Notes: generated from the sequence alone by a model not told the origin. DNA of 22,499 bases from an uncultured Porphyromonadaceae bacterium (GCA_905198125.1 CAJKBH010000045.1:1-22499); one strand, 5' to 3'. Counted from the stretch's first letter, positions 7,443-16,511 are shown. A program made the numbers and translations.

Positions 7443-7573
7443 TTTATAAAGTTGACAAAAAGTTGAAAAAGTTGAAAAAGTTAAGATAAATGTGTTGACA
7501 CACCTATGTCGCCACTATTATCTTAACTTTATAAACTCTATAAACTTTCTTAACTCTCTAAACTTTATAAACT
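7441..7573. terminator. Nested inverted-repeat block between convergent btuC and aguB
   Basis: AT-rich gap with two perfect nested inverted repeats. The outer 13-bp arms AGTTTATAAAGTT (7441-7453) and AACTTTATAAACT (7561-7573) each include two bases of a stop codon (btuC TAG at 7440-7442, aguB TAG at 7574-7572). The inner 13-bp arms are AAAGTTAAGATAA (7477-7489) and TTATCTTAACTTT (7518-7530), with a 28-nt loop. Between them run short direct repeats of GTTGAAAAA on the left and variants of CTATAAACTTT on the right that pair imperfectly. Its symmetry and its place between convergent genes fit a bidirectional terminator, although the stems are AT-rich. Confidence 0.6.
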
Positions 7574-8468
7574 AATCAGTCAGCCATCGCCGGGTCAGCG
7601 AGCCGTAATGGTCGATGCGGCGGTCACGGAAGAAGGGCCACCACTGGCGCACGTTCTCACAGCGCTGCATGTCCACATCCACCACGTGTTCGCAGGCTTC
7701 GTTGTCGGGTGCCATAAACAGTATCTCGCCCTGCGGCCCGGCTACGAAACTGCTGCCCCAGAAGTCAATGCCCGATGTCTGTCCCGACGGATCCTCCTCG
7801 AATCCGTTGCGGTTCACCGACACAACCGGCAGTCCGTTTGCAACGGCATGACCGCGCTGCACGGTAATCCACGCATCGCGCTGACGCGCTTTCTCATCTT
7901 CGGTGTCATCGGGATTCCAACCTATCGCCGTGGGATAAATCAGCATCTCCGCTCCACGCATGGCCATAAGGCGCGCGGCCTCGGGATACCACTGGTCCCA
8001 GCAAACCAATACTCCGAGACGTCCCAATGATGTCTGTATCGGCTCAAAACCGAGGTCTCCGGGCGCGAAATAGAATTTTTCGTAGAAACCGGGATCGTCG
8101 GGTATGTGCATCTTGCGATACTTGCCGGCCATTTCGCCGTTGGTGTCGAACACCAATGCCGTGTTATGATACAGTCCGGGAGCGCGACGTTCGAACACAC
8201 TCGTCACCAGCACGACGTTGTTGGTCATGGCGGCGTTGGCGTAAAACTCGGTGAAGTCGCTGGGAATCTCCTCGGCCAGCGCGAAGTTCTCAACATCCTC
8301 CGTCTGGCAGAAATACAGCGAGTCGTGCAGTTCGGACAGCACTATCAGCTGTGCCCCCTCCGAGGCAAGACTCTCTATGGCAGTCAGGTTCCGGGCGCGG
8401 TTGGACTCCACATCGGCTGTGAACGAATGCTGTACTATTCCTACTTTAATCTTTCTGTTTGTCGTCAT
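7572..8468 (-). CDS. aguB: N-carbamoylputrescine amidase (carbon-nitrogen hydrolase)
   Basis: AguB hydrolyses N-carbamoylputrescine to putrescine, CO2 and ammonia, the last step of the agmatine route. The 298-aa nitrilase-superfamily protein shows the Glu-Lys-Cys catalytic triad: Glu46 (LSELHDS), Lys119 (YRKMHIPDD) and Cys156 (LVCWDQWYPEAAR). FAPGDLGF (134-141) and the C-terminal WWPFFRDRRID are typical of plant-type N-carbamoylputrescine amidases. Its start codon overlaps the aguA stop (ATGA), so the two are translationally coupled and make consecutive enzymes. The stop lies at the edge of the inverted-repeat block. A different amide substrate is possible for nitrilases in general, but the motif set and the aguA partner make this call strong. 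Confidence 0.95.
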   Translation of the reverse strand: MTTNRKIKVGIVQHSFTADVESNRARNLTAIESLASEGAQLIVLSELHDSLYFCQTEDVENFALAEEIPSDFTEFYANAAMTNNVVLVTSVFERRAPGLYHNTALVFDTNGEMAGKYRKMHIPDDPGFYEKFYFAPGDLGFEPIQTSLGRLGVLVCWDQWYPEAARLMAMRGAEMLIYPTAIGWNPDDTEDEKARQRDAWITVQRGHAVANGLPVVSVNRNGFEEDPSGQTSGIDFWGSSFVAGPQGEILFMAPDNEACEHVVDVDMQRCENVRQWWPFFRDRRIDHYGSLTRRWLTD

Positions 8469-9526
8469 AACAATTGCATTGTGCTGCAGTGCAGCGATCC
8501 TCCCTGTTTTATCAACGTAGTGCAGTCCACCGGCACTATCTTGCGGTCGTGATATGCCACCGACAACATCATTACCGCCATCTCGTCCTTAAGCGGCTGT
8601 TTATATACCGGTACATACACGGCTTTCTCCGTCACCAGATAATTGGCGTATGTAGCCGCCAGACGATTACCTTCCTCATCATATATGGCGTCGGGTAATG
8701 GCAGTTCCACAAGATGATAAGGCTGTCCGTCGGCAGTACGCAATGCCTTCAGTTCATCACGCATCTTTACCAACGACTCGTTCATTTCCTCTCCCGGACC
8801 ACAATAATATATCACTTCTCCCGGGGCAAGTCGCGCTAATGTGTCTATGTGCGAATCGGTGTCATCGCCTTCGATATGTCCGTGCTCCAGCCACAGGAAC
8901 CTTGTGAAGCCAAGACTTTTGCTCAATATGTCCTCTATCTCGTTTCGCGTGTATGTGGGATTACGGTTGGGATTCAGCAGGCATTCCGACGTGGTGAGCA
9001 ACGTGCCCTTTCCGTCTGTCTCCACCGATCCTCCTTCAAGGATGAAGTCGCGGCAGTCAACATACCCTTCCTGCGGAATCACACCGTGCTGTGCCATGAA
9101 GGCGGTAGCCTGATTGTCCTTGCCTGCTGCGAACTTCAGTCCCCAGGCGTTGAAGCCGAAGTCCAGCGTCAGCACGTCGCCGTTGTTCTCGTTAATGACC
9201 GACAAAGGACCGTAATCGCGTGTCCACGTGTCGTTGCAGACATAATACAGGCATTCCACATTGTCCAGCAGTTTTACATCGAAACCGTTCCGATCAAACC
9301 ATTTCATCAGGAATGTCATGGTCTCCTGCCGGTTGGCCGTAAGCATCAGCACCTTGTCGCCGTTCGACACGAACGCAGCCGTGAGGCGTGCAAACTGCTC
9401 GCGTGCCTCCTCTATCACATCGGCCCAATCGGTATCGATATGCGGCCACGACATAAGTATCCGACCACAGCGTTCCCACTCCGCCGGCAATCGCTTATTA
9501 ATAAAATCCAGTCCCTTGTGCTTCAC
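8465..9526 (-). CDS. aguA: Agmatine deiminase
   Basis: AguA converts agmatine to N-carbamoylputrescine and ammonia in the cytoplasm; AguB acts next. The 353-aa protein has the peptidyl-arginine-deiminase-like fold motifs: LPAEW at 14-18, SWPH at 26-29, NDTWTRDYGP near residues 97-106, the EGGS motif in FILEGGSVETDG, HIEGDDTDSHID, and the catalytic Cys347 in GGSLHCSTMQ near the C terminus. The start is GTG at 9526; the next in-frame ATG would remove LPAEW, and no in-frame ATG lies between the thiL stop and this GTG. It lies 18 nt after thiL in the same reading frame. No arginine decarboxylase (source of agmatine) is in this window, so agmatine may be imported or made elsewhere. Confidence 0.96.
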   Translation of the reverse strand: MKHKGLDFINKRLPAEWERCGRILMSWPHIDTDWADVIEEAREQFARLTAAFVSNGDKVLMLTANRQETMTFLMKWFDRNGFDVKLLDNVECLYYVCNDTWTRDYGPLSVINENNGDVLTLDFGFNAWGLKFAAGKDNQATAFMAQHGVIPQEGYVDCRDFILEGGSVETDGKGTLLTTSECLLNPNRNPTYTRNEIEDILSKSLGFTRFLWLEHGHIEGDDTDSHIDTLARLAPGEVIYYCGPGEEMNESLVKMRDELKALRTADGQPYHLVELPLPDAIYDEEGNRLAATYANYLVTEKAVYVPVYKQPLKDEMAVMMLSVAYHDRKIVPVDCTTLIKQGGSLHCSTMQLL

Positions 9527-9544
9527 TTCGGATATCGTATTTGC

Positions 9545-10585
9545 CTATTTTGTGAATGCATTCCAGCCTTGGGCGCGTATGGGCATCTCCTGACCGTCAC
9601 GTGTTATCATGGCCGCACCGAGGTCCTTATCGGTGACGTAACCTATCACCTTCACGCCCTCCAGCTTCTCGACTTTCTCGTTGTCGGTCAGTGGCACCGT
9701 GAACAACAGTTCGTAATCCTCGCCGCCGTTCATGGCAGCAGTAACCATATTCATGTTGAATTCCTCGGCCATGCATGCTGTCTGATAGTCGATGGGAATA
9801 CGGTCCTCATAGACGCGGCAACCGACACCCGACGCCTTACATATATGCAGCAGCTCGGACGACAGGCCGTCGCTGACATCCATCATTGACGTGGGATGAA
9901 TGCCCTTGTCTTTCAGCATCTGCACTATATCCTTGCGTGCCTCAGGCTTCAGCTGCCGCTCCAGTATGTATTCCTTGCCGGCGAAGTCGGGCTGAAACGG
10001 CTCTTGGTCCTTACGCCCGGCAGCAACACGGTTCTCTCGCTCCAGCAACTGCAGTCCCATATAGGCCGCGCCCAGGTCACCGCTGACGCATATCAAATCG
10101 GTTGGCTTGGCACCTTCACGATACACAATCTCGTCCTTCTTTCCCTCGCCGATGCACGTCACGCTTATTACCAGACCTGTAACGGAGGCTGATGTGTCGC
10201 CGCCAACTAAGTCCACGCCATACAGGTCACATGCCAGACGGATGCCGGAATACAGTTCCTCGATATGGTCCACGGTAAAACGGCTCGACACACCGAGGCT
10301 CACTACAATCTGCTTCGGCGTGCCCATCATTGCATATATGTCGCTAAAGTTCACTATCGCGGCCTTGTAACCGAGGTGCTTCAACGGCACATAACGCAAG
10401 TCGAAGTGAATGCCTTCCAGCAGCAGGTCAGTCGTGACCAGCACTTCCTTGTCACCGTAGGACAGCACTGCCGCATCATCGCCCACGCCCTTGCGGCTCG
10501 ACTCGTTGCGCAGCGGAAAATCCTTTGTCAAAAGGTCGATGAGCCCAAACTCACCGACCTCCGAAATCTCTCTTTCTTTACTCAT
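9545..10585 (-). CDS. thiL: Thiamine-monophosphate kinase
   Basis: ThiL phosphorylates thiamine monophosphate with ATP to give the cofactor thiamine diphosphate. The 346-aa protein belongs to the PurM/ThiL ATP-binding family. Seen are GVGDDAAVL (33-41, metal/ATP-binding acidic loop), TTDLLLEGIHFD (51-62), NFSDIYAMMG (79-88), GGDTS (128-132), SGDLGAAYMGLQLL in the middle, MDVSDGLSSEL, and NGGEDYELLFTVP towards the C terminus. Length is normal for the family. It lies between punA (60 nt upstream) and aguA (18 nt downstream). No thiamine riboswitch or other thi gene is seen nearby, so it is probably expressed with the housekeeping run. Confidence 0.96.
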   Translation of the reverse strand: MSKEREISEVGEFGLIDLLTKDFPLRNESSRKGVGDDAAVLSYGDKEVLVTTDLLLEGIHFDLRYVPLKHLGYKAAIVNFSDIYAMMGTPKQIVVSLGVSSRFTVDHIEELYSGIRLACDLYGVDLVGGDTSASVTGLVISVTCIGEGKKDEIVYREGAKPTDLICVSGDLGAAYMGLQLLERENRVAAGRKDQEPFQPDFAGKEYILERQLKPEARKDIVQMLKDKGIHPTSMMDVSDGLSSELLHICKASGVGCRVYEDRIPIDYQTACMAEEFNMNMVTAAMNGGEDYELLFTVPLTDNEKVEKLEGVKVIGYVTDKDLGAAMITRDGQEMPIRAQGWNAFTK

Positions 10586-10645
10586 TATGCTATGTGTAAG
10601 AAATTGACTGTCACATATCTTTACGATATGGATTTATACTCTATA

Positions 10646-11470
10646 TTAAAGACGCTCCAGCATCTTCTGTATGATGTGCGTCATCACAGGCTGAGCCTTT
10701 ACGGCTGCCTTCTGCACCTCCTCGTGGGTAGGCACCTCGCGGATATCCTTGCCGCCCAGGTCGGTGATTACCGACACGCCGAACACCTTCATTCCGGCAT
10801 GGTTGGCCACGATTACTTCAGGCACCGTAGACATACCCACTGCATCGCCACCGATTACGCGGAAGTATTCATACTCTGCGGGTGTCTCGAATGTCGGGCC
10901 GGGTGTGCCTACATACACGCCGTGCATCAGCCGGATGTTGTCTTCGGCTGCGATAGCGTCGGCCATGTCTATCAACGCGTGGCTGTATGCCTCGGTCATG
11001 GCGGGGAAACGAGTCCCTAATTCCTCATAGTTCTTGCCGCGCAGCGGGTTTTCGGGGAACAGGTTGATGTGGTCGGTAATCACCATTACGTCGCCCACCT
11101 TGAACTCCTTGTTCATGCCGCCCGATGCGTTGCTGACAAACAGAGTCTCTACGCCCAGAGCCTTCATGACACGCACGGGGAAGGTAACTTCCTTCATGTC
11201 GTAGCCCTCGTAGTAGTGGAAACGACCCTGCATGGCCACGATGTATTTGTCGCCGAGGTTACCGAATATGAGTTTGCCGCTGTGTCCCTCCACCGTAGAT
11301 ACCGGCATGTTGGGAATAGTGTGGTAATCTATCTCCTTCTTTATCTCTATATAGTTCACCAGGTCGCCAAGTCCCGTGCCGAGAATCACTCCGATTGCGG
11401 GAAGCTCACCTACTTCTGCGCGGATATATTCCGCGGTCTCGCTGATTTTTTCCAGATATGACTTTTCCAT
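10646..11470 (-). CDS. punA: Purine-nucleoside phosphorylase (trimeric PNP family)
   Basis: The enzyme cleaves purine nucleosides with phosphate to base and ribose-1-phosphate in purine salvage. At 274 aa it has the length and motifs of trimeric (class I) PNPs: GTGLGDL (31-37), EGHSGKL (61-67), GRFHYYEGY (82-90), SNASGGMN (113-120), GPTFETPAEY (191-200, with the purine-binding Glu199) and GMSTVPEVIVANH (212-224). One feature stands out: the base-contact position that is Asn243 in human PNP (SLITN) reads VITD here, with Asp237. In related enzymes Asp at this place accompanies use of 6-aminopurine nucleosides, so the substrate range may be broader than inosine and guanosine. The gap to lpxK upstream is 64 nt. 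Confidence 0.93.
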   Translation of the reverse strand: MEKSYLEKISETAEYIRAEVGELPAIGVILGTGLGDLVNYIEIKKEIDYHTIPNMPVSTVEGHSGKLIFGNLGDKYIVAMQGRFHYYEGYDMKEVTFPVRVMKALGVETLFVSNASGGMNKEFKVGDVMVITDHINLFPENPLRGKNYEELGTRFPAMTEAYSHALIDMADAIAAEDNIRLMHGVYVGTPGPTFETPAEYEYFRVIGGDAVGMSTVPEVIVANHAGMKVFGVSVITDLGGKDIREVPTHEEVQKAAVKAQPVMTHIIQKMLERL

Positions 11471-11534
11471 CGTATTGATTTATGATGTGGACATCGCTGC
11501 CCGATTAATATGTCTGAATTCTGTTTTCTATCAT

Positions 11535-12644
11535 TTATGCTTCAATGCGCGCCTTCAGGTCGCGTATGAAGTCGCTGCCGTCCTGCTTGTGCATCATCTG
11601 CACCGCTATCGGTAGGTAAAACGTCAGAGGCTTCAGTTTTGTTGGCACATACGGGTTATATGCCAGTCTGACCGCATCCTTTTCGGTGGTGACTATCATC
11701 TTGCGCTCGCCGGTAAGCGAATCGAACTTCTTCTTGATGTTCTCTATGTCCTTGCGCTGGAAATCATGATGGTCGGGATAATGACACACCACGACCTTGA
11801 AGGGATAGTTTCTGAAATACCGGACGAATCCGCGTGGATTGGCTATCCCCGTCAGCAACAGTACCGTGTCCCGCTCCGTGAGGCTGCCCAAAGTGACATG
11901 ATACGGCTTGTCGTCCGGGAACACCGGCAACAGCCCGCCATAAACCACCTGCGAGAAAAACAGACTCTGGTAAGGTCTCGGATTCAGGCCTTTGGTTGCA
12001 TGGTCACCGCCTAACTCCTTGCATATCAGACGCACGTCTATGGGCGATACCTGTGAGGGGCATTTGGTCACCACCACCATGTCGGCGCGTTCCACCTGCT
12101 TCCAGTTTTCGCGGAGGCGTCCCAACGGCAGCAGATGGTCGCGGTAGATGGGCCGGTTATAGTCCGACAGAAGTATCGATACCTTAGGCTTGACAAACCG
12201 GTGCTGGAACGCGTCGTCAAGCAGTATCAGCTGTATGTCCGGGAACTGACGCAGCAGTTCCGAGATTCCGTGCCTGCGGTTCTCGCATACCGCCACCTTG
12301 ACCTGATTGCCGAACTTGTGGTATATCTGCAACGGCTCGTCACCCACGCTATCGGGCGTACTGGTGGAATTGGCCAGCAGAAAGCCCTTGGTCTTGCGTT
12401 TGTAGCCTCGCGACAGGACGGCAATGTTGTATGTCATGCACAGCTCGTTGATGATATACTCTACATGCGGCGTCTTGCCGGTACCTCCCACCGTGATATT
12501 GCCCACGCTCACCACCGGCACGTCGTATTCCACTACAGGCAGCAGCTTGTTGTCGAACATCCAGTTGCGCACACCCATCACGCACCCGTACAACCATGAT
12601 ACGGGTTTCAAAAGCCATGATATGATCTGATTGCGTGACGGCAT
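11535..12644 (-). CDS. lpxK: Tetraacyldisaccharide 4'-kinase (lipid A synthesis)
   Basis: LpxK phosphorylates the 4' position of the lipid A disaccharide precursor to give lipid IVA, at the cytoplasmic face of the inner membrane. The 369-aa protein has an N-terminal hydrophobic, membrane-associated segment (about 8-24), then a P-loop of the LpxK type, GNITVGGTGKTPH (48-60). The second family motif LLDDAFQHR follows, and a central LLTGIANPRGF precedes the C-terminal DHHDF and TTEKDAVRL motifs typical of the family. Length is within the usual 320-370 aa. It lies 46 nt after sppA and 64 nt before punA, an order I recall as common in Bacteroidales. Confidence 0.96.
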   Translation of the reverse strand: MPSRNQIISWLLKPVSWLYGCVMGVRNWMFDNKLLPVVEYDVPVVSVGNITVGGTGKTPHVEYIINELCMTYNIAVLSRGYKRKTKGFLLANSTSTPDSVGDEPLQIYHKFGNQVKVAVCENRRHGISELLRQFPDIQLILLDDAFQHRFVKPKVSILLSDYNRPIYRDHLLPLGRLRENWKQVERADMVVVTKCPSQVSPIDVRLICKELGGDHATKGLNPRPYQSLFFSQVVYGGLLPVFPDDKPYHVTLGSLTERDTVLLLTGIANPRGFVRYFRNYPFKVVVCHYPDHHDFQRKDIENIKKKFDSLTGERKMIVTTEKDAVRLAYNPYVPTKLKPLTFYLPIAVQMMHKQDGSDFIRDLKARIEA

Positions 12645-12690
12645 CGTGTGTGTTTCCGGGTTTAGTTCAACTTGTGGTTACTTATATTGG

Positions 12691-14487
12691 TTACTTGCCT
12701 GTGAATTCAATCTTGATGTCGGCCATACGCGCCTGAATCCGTTCGCGGCGAAGCAGCTCGCGCATCTTCATTATCATCATTTCCTCGGGCTTGGGCTCGA
12801 GCATCTGACGCATTGCCGTCATCGACGACAGGTTGGATGGCAGCATGTCCCAGAACGACGGTTTATATTCCGGATAAGCGGCCACGTTGTATTTGTCCAG
12901 TATCTTAGCCTTTGAAGCCACCCATTCGATGGCATCGTTCAGACTGCCTATGGAGTCTACCAGACCGATGCGCTTTGCCGAGACGGCATCCCATACGCGA
13001 CCCTCGGCTATACGCTTCACGGCCGGAACGCTCATCTTGCGACCCTTCGCCACACGGCCCACGAAGTCCTCGTAGCCACGGTTCACATACTGCTGCATCA
13101 CACCCTTCATCTCGTCAGTCATACTTTCGGTCAGACTCGGGAACTGCGCGTTGGGATTGGTGGATACGGTCTGCGGATTGACGCCCAGCTTATCGGCCAG
13201 ACCCTTGACGTTGGGAATCAGGCCGAATATGCCTATCGAACCGGTTATGGTCAGCGGGTTCGCGAAGATTTTGTCCGCACATGCCGAGATCCAGTAACCT
13301 CCCGACGCGGCGTAGGCGCCCATCGATACGGCCAGGGGCTTACCCTTGGACTGGAAATAATCAAGAGCCTCGCCTATCTGGTCGCTGCCGAAGGCCGAAC
13401 CGCCGGGTGAATTGACGCGGAGCACCATACCCTTGACATTGTCGTCATCGGCCAGCTCGGTAATGATCGGTACGAGATTATGGTAGTTGATTCCATCCTG
13501 ACTCACGTCGTTTATCTCGCCCACGGCATACAGCACCGCGATGCGGTTCTTGCTGCCGTATGCGGTGGACCAAGGCACCTGCTTCACAAGCGTGCCGGGA
13601 CTTACGAAATTCACATCGTCCACATCCTGGCCTGTCAGTGCCGCGAACTTGGCATTGATGGTGCGTTCATATACGAGAGAATCCACCAGTCCGGCCTCAA
13701 CAGAAGTTTTTGCGGGCGCGAACGTGATATATGCCTTCGACACAAGCGAGTCTATCTCCTGAGGTGTCACGCCCTTGCGGGTCTCGCTTATATTCTTTTT
13801 TATCACGCCCCACATGTTTCCAAGTAAGGTGTCCATCTGCGCGCGGGCCGGATCGCTCATACTGTTCATTATGTAAGGCTCTACGGCCGACTTGAACGTG
13901 CCGACCTTCACCACCTGGAACTCGACGCCAAGTTTGTCGAGCAGATCCTTATAGTACAGTACGGTCGACGACATACCCTGCATCTCCATCATGCCCTGCG
14001 GGTTCATGTATACGCGGTCGGCTGCGGATGCAATAAGATACGTTCCCATCGTGTAAGTGTCGGCATACGCATACACAGGCTTTTTGCTTTCCTTATACTT
14101 CAGCACGGCCTGACGGATGGTGTAGCAAGCCGCGGGACTCGCCTCCAGCGCGCCGCACTTCAGATACACGGCCGTTATGTCGCGGTTGCGAGCTGCCTCG
14201 GCCAATGCTTCCACTATCACGTTAAGATTCTGAGGCTTGCTCAGATCTCCCTGAACCAGCGACGTGAGGTCGGGAGCCGTTGCCGATTCCCGTTCGCTGA
14301 TTGCTCCGCTCAGGTCAATGGTCAGGATACTCTTGGACTTAAGCTGCTCCGCATCGCCCATTTCCGAAGCGATGCCGCTCCCTATCATTCCGAACAGCAG
14401 TATCATTGACGACACCACGACCAGCACCAGGGCCAGCCATGCTCCGACAAACGATGAAAGCGTATTTAAAAAGAACTTCTTAAGCAT
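12691..14487 (-). CDS. sppA: Signal peptide peptidase SppA, 67-kDa type
   Basis: SppA is a membrane-anchored Ser/Lys protease that degrades cleaved signal peptides. The 598-aa protein has one N-terminal membrane segment (about residues 12-37) and two tandem S49 peptidase domains, as in the long E. coli form. Catalytic residues can be placed: Lys199 in GTFKSAVEPY of the first domain and Ser395 in MGAYAASGGYW of the second. NSPGGSAFGSDQI (359-371) precedes the Ser, as expected. The start overlaps the glmM stop by one base (TAATG), showing translational coupling. lpxK follows after 46 nt. Confidence 0.96.
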   Translation of the reverse strand: MLKKFFLNTLSSFVGAWLALVLVVVSSMILLFGMIGSGIASEMGDAEQLKSKSILTIDLSGAISERESATAPDLTSLVQGDLSKPQNLNVIVEALAEAARNRDITAVYLKCGALEASPAACYTIRQAVLKYKESKKPVYAYADTYTMGTYLIASAADRVYMNPQGMMEMQGMSSTVLYYKDLLDKLGVEFQVVKVGTFKSAVEPYIMNSMSDPARAQMDTLLGNMWGVIKKNISETRKGVTPQEIDSLVSKAYITFAPAKTSVEAGLVDSLVYERTINAKFAALTGQDVDDVNFVSPGTLVKQVPWSTAYGSKNRIAVLYAVGEINDVSQDGINYHNLVPIITELADDDNVKGMVLRVNSPGGSAFGSDQIGEALDYFQSKGKPLAVSMGAYAASGGYWISACADKIFANPLTITGSIGIFGLIPNVKGLADKLGVNPQTVSTNPNAQFPSLTESMTDEMKGVMQQYVNRGYEDFVGRVAKGRKMSVPAVKRIAEGRVWDAVSAKRIGLVDSIGSLNDAIEWVASKAKILDKYNVAAYPEYKPSFWDMLPSNLSSMTAMRQMLEPKPEEMMIMKMRELLRRERIQARMADIKIEFTGK

Positions 14488-15875
14488 TATTTCTGTGTTA
14501 TTTCCTTGATAATCTTCTTGATTTCGTCAGCCAGAGCGTCCGCCTGCTCCATAGTGGCAGCCTCGCTGTATATGCGGATGATAGGTTCGGTGTTCGACTT
14601 GCGCAGATGTACCCAGCTGTCGGGGAAGTCTATCTTCACGCCGTCGATGTCGGTAATCTCCTCGTTCTTGAAACGCACCTTCACTTCGTCTAAGATGGCG
14701 TCTACATCCAGTTCGGGAGTAAGCTGTATTTTGTTCTTGGCTATGGCATACTGGGGCAACGCAGCCTTGATTTCGGTGACTTTCCTGCCGTTCTTCGCCA
14801 TCATGGTAAGGAACAGAGCAACGCCTACCAATGCATCGCGGCCATAGTGGATGGCGGGATATATCACGCCGCCGTTTCCTTCACCGCCGATCACGGCGCC
14901 GGTCTCCTTCATCTTGGTCACCACGTTCACCTCGCCCACTGCGGCGGCATTGTATTCGCAGCCATGCTTGCGGGTCACGTCGCGAAGTCCGCGCGACGAA
15001 CTCAGGTTCGACACGGTCGAGCCGGGAGTATGCTCCAATACATAATCTGAAATGGCAATAAGAGTGTTCTCCTCAATAAACATCTCGCCATTCTCCATCA
15101 CGATGGCCAGACGGTCAACATCGGGGTCAACCACAAAGCCTACGTCGGCGCCCGATTCCTTGACCAGAGCCGCTATGTCGGTCAGATTCTCGGGAATCGG
15201 CTCGGGAGTGTGAGCGAACTTGCCGGTGCAATCGCAGTTCAGTTCCACTATATCCGTTACGCCCAGAGCCTTCAGCAGCTGAGGCATCACGATTCCGCCT
15301 ACCGAGTTGATGGCGTCCAGGGCTACCTTGAAGTTTGCTTTCTTTATGGCCTCCACATCGACTAAATCCAGGTCCAGAACCTGTGCGATGTGATTGCGGT
15401 TCCATGTATCCACGTGATATTCGTGACCCAGTTCCATGACCGGAGCGAACTCATAGTCATCCTCGTCGGCTATGCGTATCACCTCCTTGCCCTCGCGGTC
15501 GGTCAGGAACTCGCCGTTGCTGTTCAGCAGTTTCAGGGCATTCCATTGCACGGGATTATGGCTTGCGGTTATTATGATTCCGCCGGCAGCCTTTTCGCCT
15601 GTCACGGCCAGCTCTGTCGTAGGAGTCGATGCCAGACCGATGTTGATGACATCGAAACCCATCGACATCAGGGTGCCGACTACCAGTTTCGACACCATTT
15701 CTCCCGACAGTCGTCCGTCGCGGCCTACTACTATCACATTGTTGTCGCCGCAGTTCTTACGGATAAAGGATGCGTATGCTGCCGTGAACTTCACGACATC
15801 CACCCCCGACAGTCCGTCGCCGGCCGGTCCTCCTATTGTCCCACGTATACCCGATATTGATTTGATCAATGACAT
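14487..15875 (-). CDS. glmM: Phosphoglucosamine mutase (alpha-D-phosphohexomutase family)
   Basis: GlmM interconverts glucosamine-6-phosphate and glucosamine-1-phosphate, feeding UDP-GlcNAc for peptidoglycan and lipid A. The 462-aa protein has the four-domain phosphohexomutase pattern. Seen are SGIRGT at 8-13, the phosphoserine loop TASHNPVQWNALK with Ser105, the Mg-binding DPDVDR loop, the sugar-binding GEGNGGV segment, and the phosphate-binding RKSNTEPIIRIYSEA near the C terminus. The sugar loop reads GEGNGG rather than the GEQSGH usual in proteobacterial GlmM, so phosphomannomutase or mixed activity cannot be excluded from motifs alone. Archaeal-type GlmM and Bacteroidota homologues share this form. 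Its stop overlaps the sppA start, and upstream lies a DUF4827 lipoprotein (60-nt gap). Confidence 0.85.
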   Translation of the reverse strand: MSLIKSISGIRGTIGGPAGDGLSGVDVVKFTAAYASFIRKNCGDNNVIVVGRDGRLSGEMVSKLVVGTLMSMGFDVINIGLASTPTTELAVTGEKAAGGIIITASHNPVQWNALKLLNSNGEFLTDREGKEVIRIADEDDYEFAPVMELGHEYHVDTWNRNHIAQVLDLDLVDVEAIKKANFKVALDAINSVGGIVMPQLLKALGVTDIVELNCDCTGKFAHTPEPIPENLTDIAALVKESGADVGFVVDPDVDRLAIVMENGEMFIEENTLIAISDYVLEHTPGSTVSNLSSSRGLRDVTRKHGCEYNAAAVGEVNVVTKMKETGAVIGGEGNGGVIYPAIHYGRDALVGVALFLTMMAKNGRKVTEIKAALPQYAIAKNKIQLTPELDVDAILDEVKVRFKNEEITDIDGVKIDFPDSWVHLRKSNTEPIIRIYSEAATMEQADALADEIKKIIKEITQK

Positions 15876-15935
15876 AATGCTCTGTTTTTCTGCTGTAGAA
15901 TTGCTTGTTGTTTCTATCCGGAATTTCCTTACGGA

Positions 15936-16511
15936 TTAATATTCAGCCGGGAAATAACGCACACGGTACACTACCGGTATCACATCCGCCTGATCCTGCC
16001 AGCCTTCCACCGACTTGATGATCAGCTCGACCTCGCTGTAATATCCCAGCCACTTCATGGGAATCTGTATTCCCGTGCCGTATGTCGCCGACGATGGCAA
16101 CGTGATGTCGTCAAGAACGAAGTATGTGCTTGACGTCGCCATATTCTCGGAATTTCCAATCCAATCGTCCTTGGTGATGAGACCGGCCTTCAGGTCGGCT
16201 ATGTTCTGGCGCATATACTTGAAGTACACACGGTCGCCCGTCTTGGCCCTATAGTCCTTATCGCCCGGGTTGATGACGCGCATATACACGTTGCCCTGGC
16301 CGTCCATCTTGTAGAACGGCGCGTCCTCGCCTGTCTTGAACACCGAATCCTCAGGAAGCCGCACTTCCACCTCGTTCTGTGCGAGATACCAGTTTACGGC
16401 ACGTTCCTCATCACGCAGCAGTTCCGAATACGATTTGGTCTTGCTGCAGCTCATCGCCCCCATCATCATGAGGCCGATTCCGAGTATAGATATTATATTT
16501 TTCAATTTCAT
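15936..16511 (-). CDS. DUF4827 lipoprotein, FKBP-like
   Basis: This is a 191-aa lipoprotein with signal peptide and lipobox MGAMSC (Cys22), followed by a soluble domain with FKBP-like features: GDRVYFKYM, then PSSATYGTGIQIPMKWLGYYSEVELIIKS near the C terminus, which recall the hydrophobic core of FKBP peptidyl-prolyl isomerases. I recognise it as DUF4827, a Bacteroidales family encoded between a DHH phosphoesterase and a phosphohexomutase. Whether it has isomerase activity is unknown. Its start ATG overlaps the stop of the DHH gene (ATGA), so it is translationally coupled. It probably acts as an envelope lipoprotein; its exact role is not established. Confidence 0.8.
   Translation of the reverse strand: MKLKNIISILGIGLMMMGAMSCSKTKSYSELLRDEERAVNWYLAQNEVEVRLPEDSVFKTGEDAPFYKMDGQGNVYMRVINPGDKDYRAKTGDRVYFKYMRQNIADLKAGLITKDDWIGNSENMATSSTYFVLDDITLPSSATYGTGIQIPMKWLGYYSEVELIIKSVEGWQDQADVIPVVYRVRYFPAEY

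Noticed and set aside
9527..9547. thiL stop codon is in frame with aguA 18 nt later, suggesting read-through fusion or a split gene
   Set aside because: Both proteins are complete and belong to unrelated families; sharing a frame has a one-in-three chance.
8849..9889. Long plus-strand open frame opposite aguA and the end of thiL
   Set aside because: The product is rich in His, Arg, Cys and Val without any motif, and the opposite strand encodes complete catalytic motifs; it is a shadow frame.
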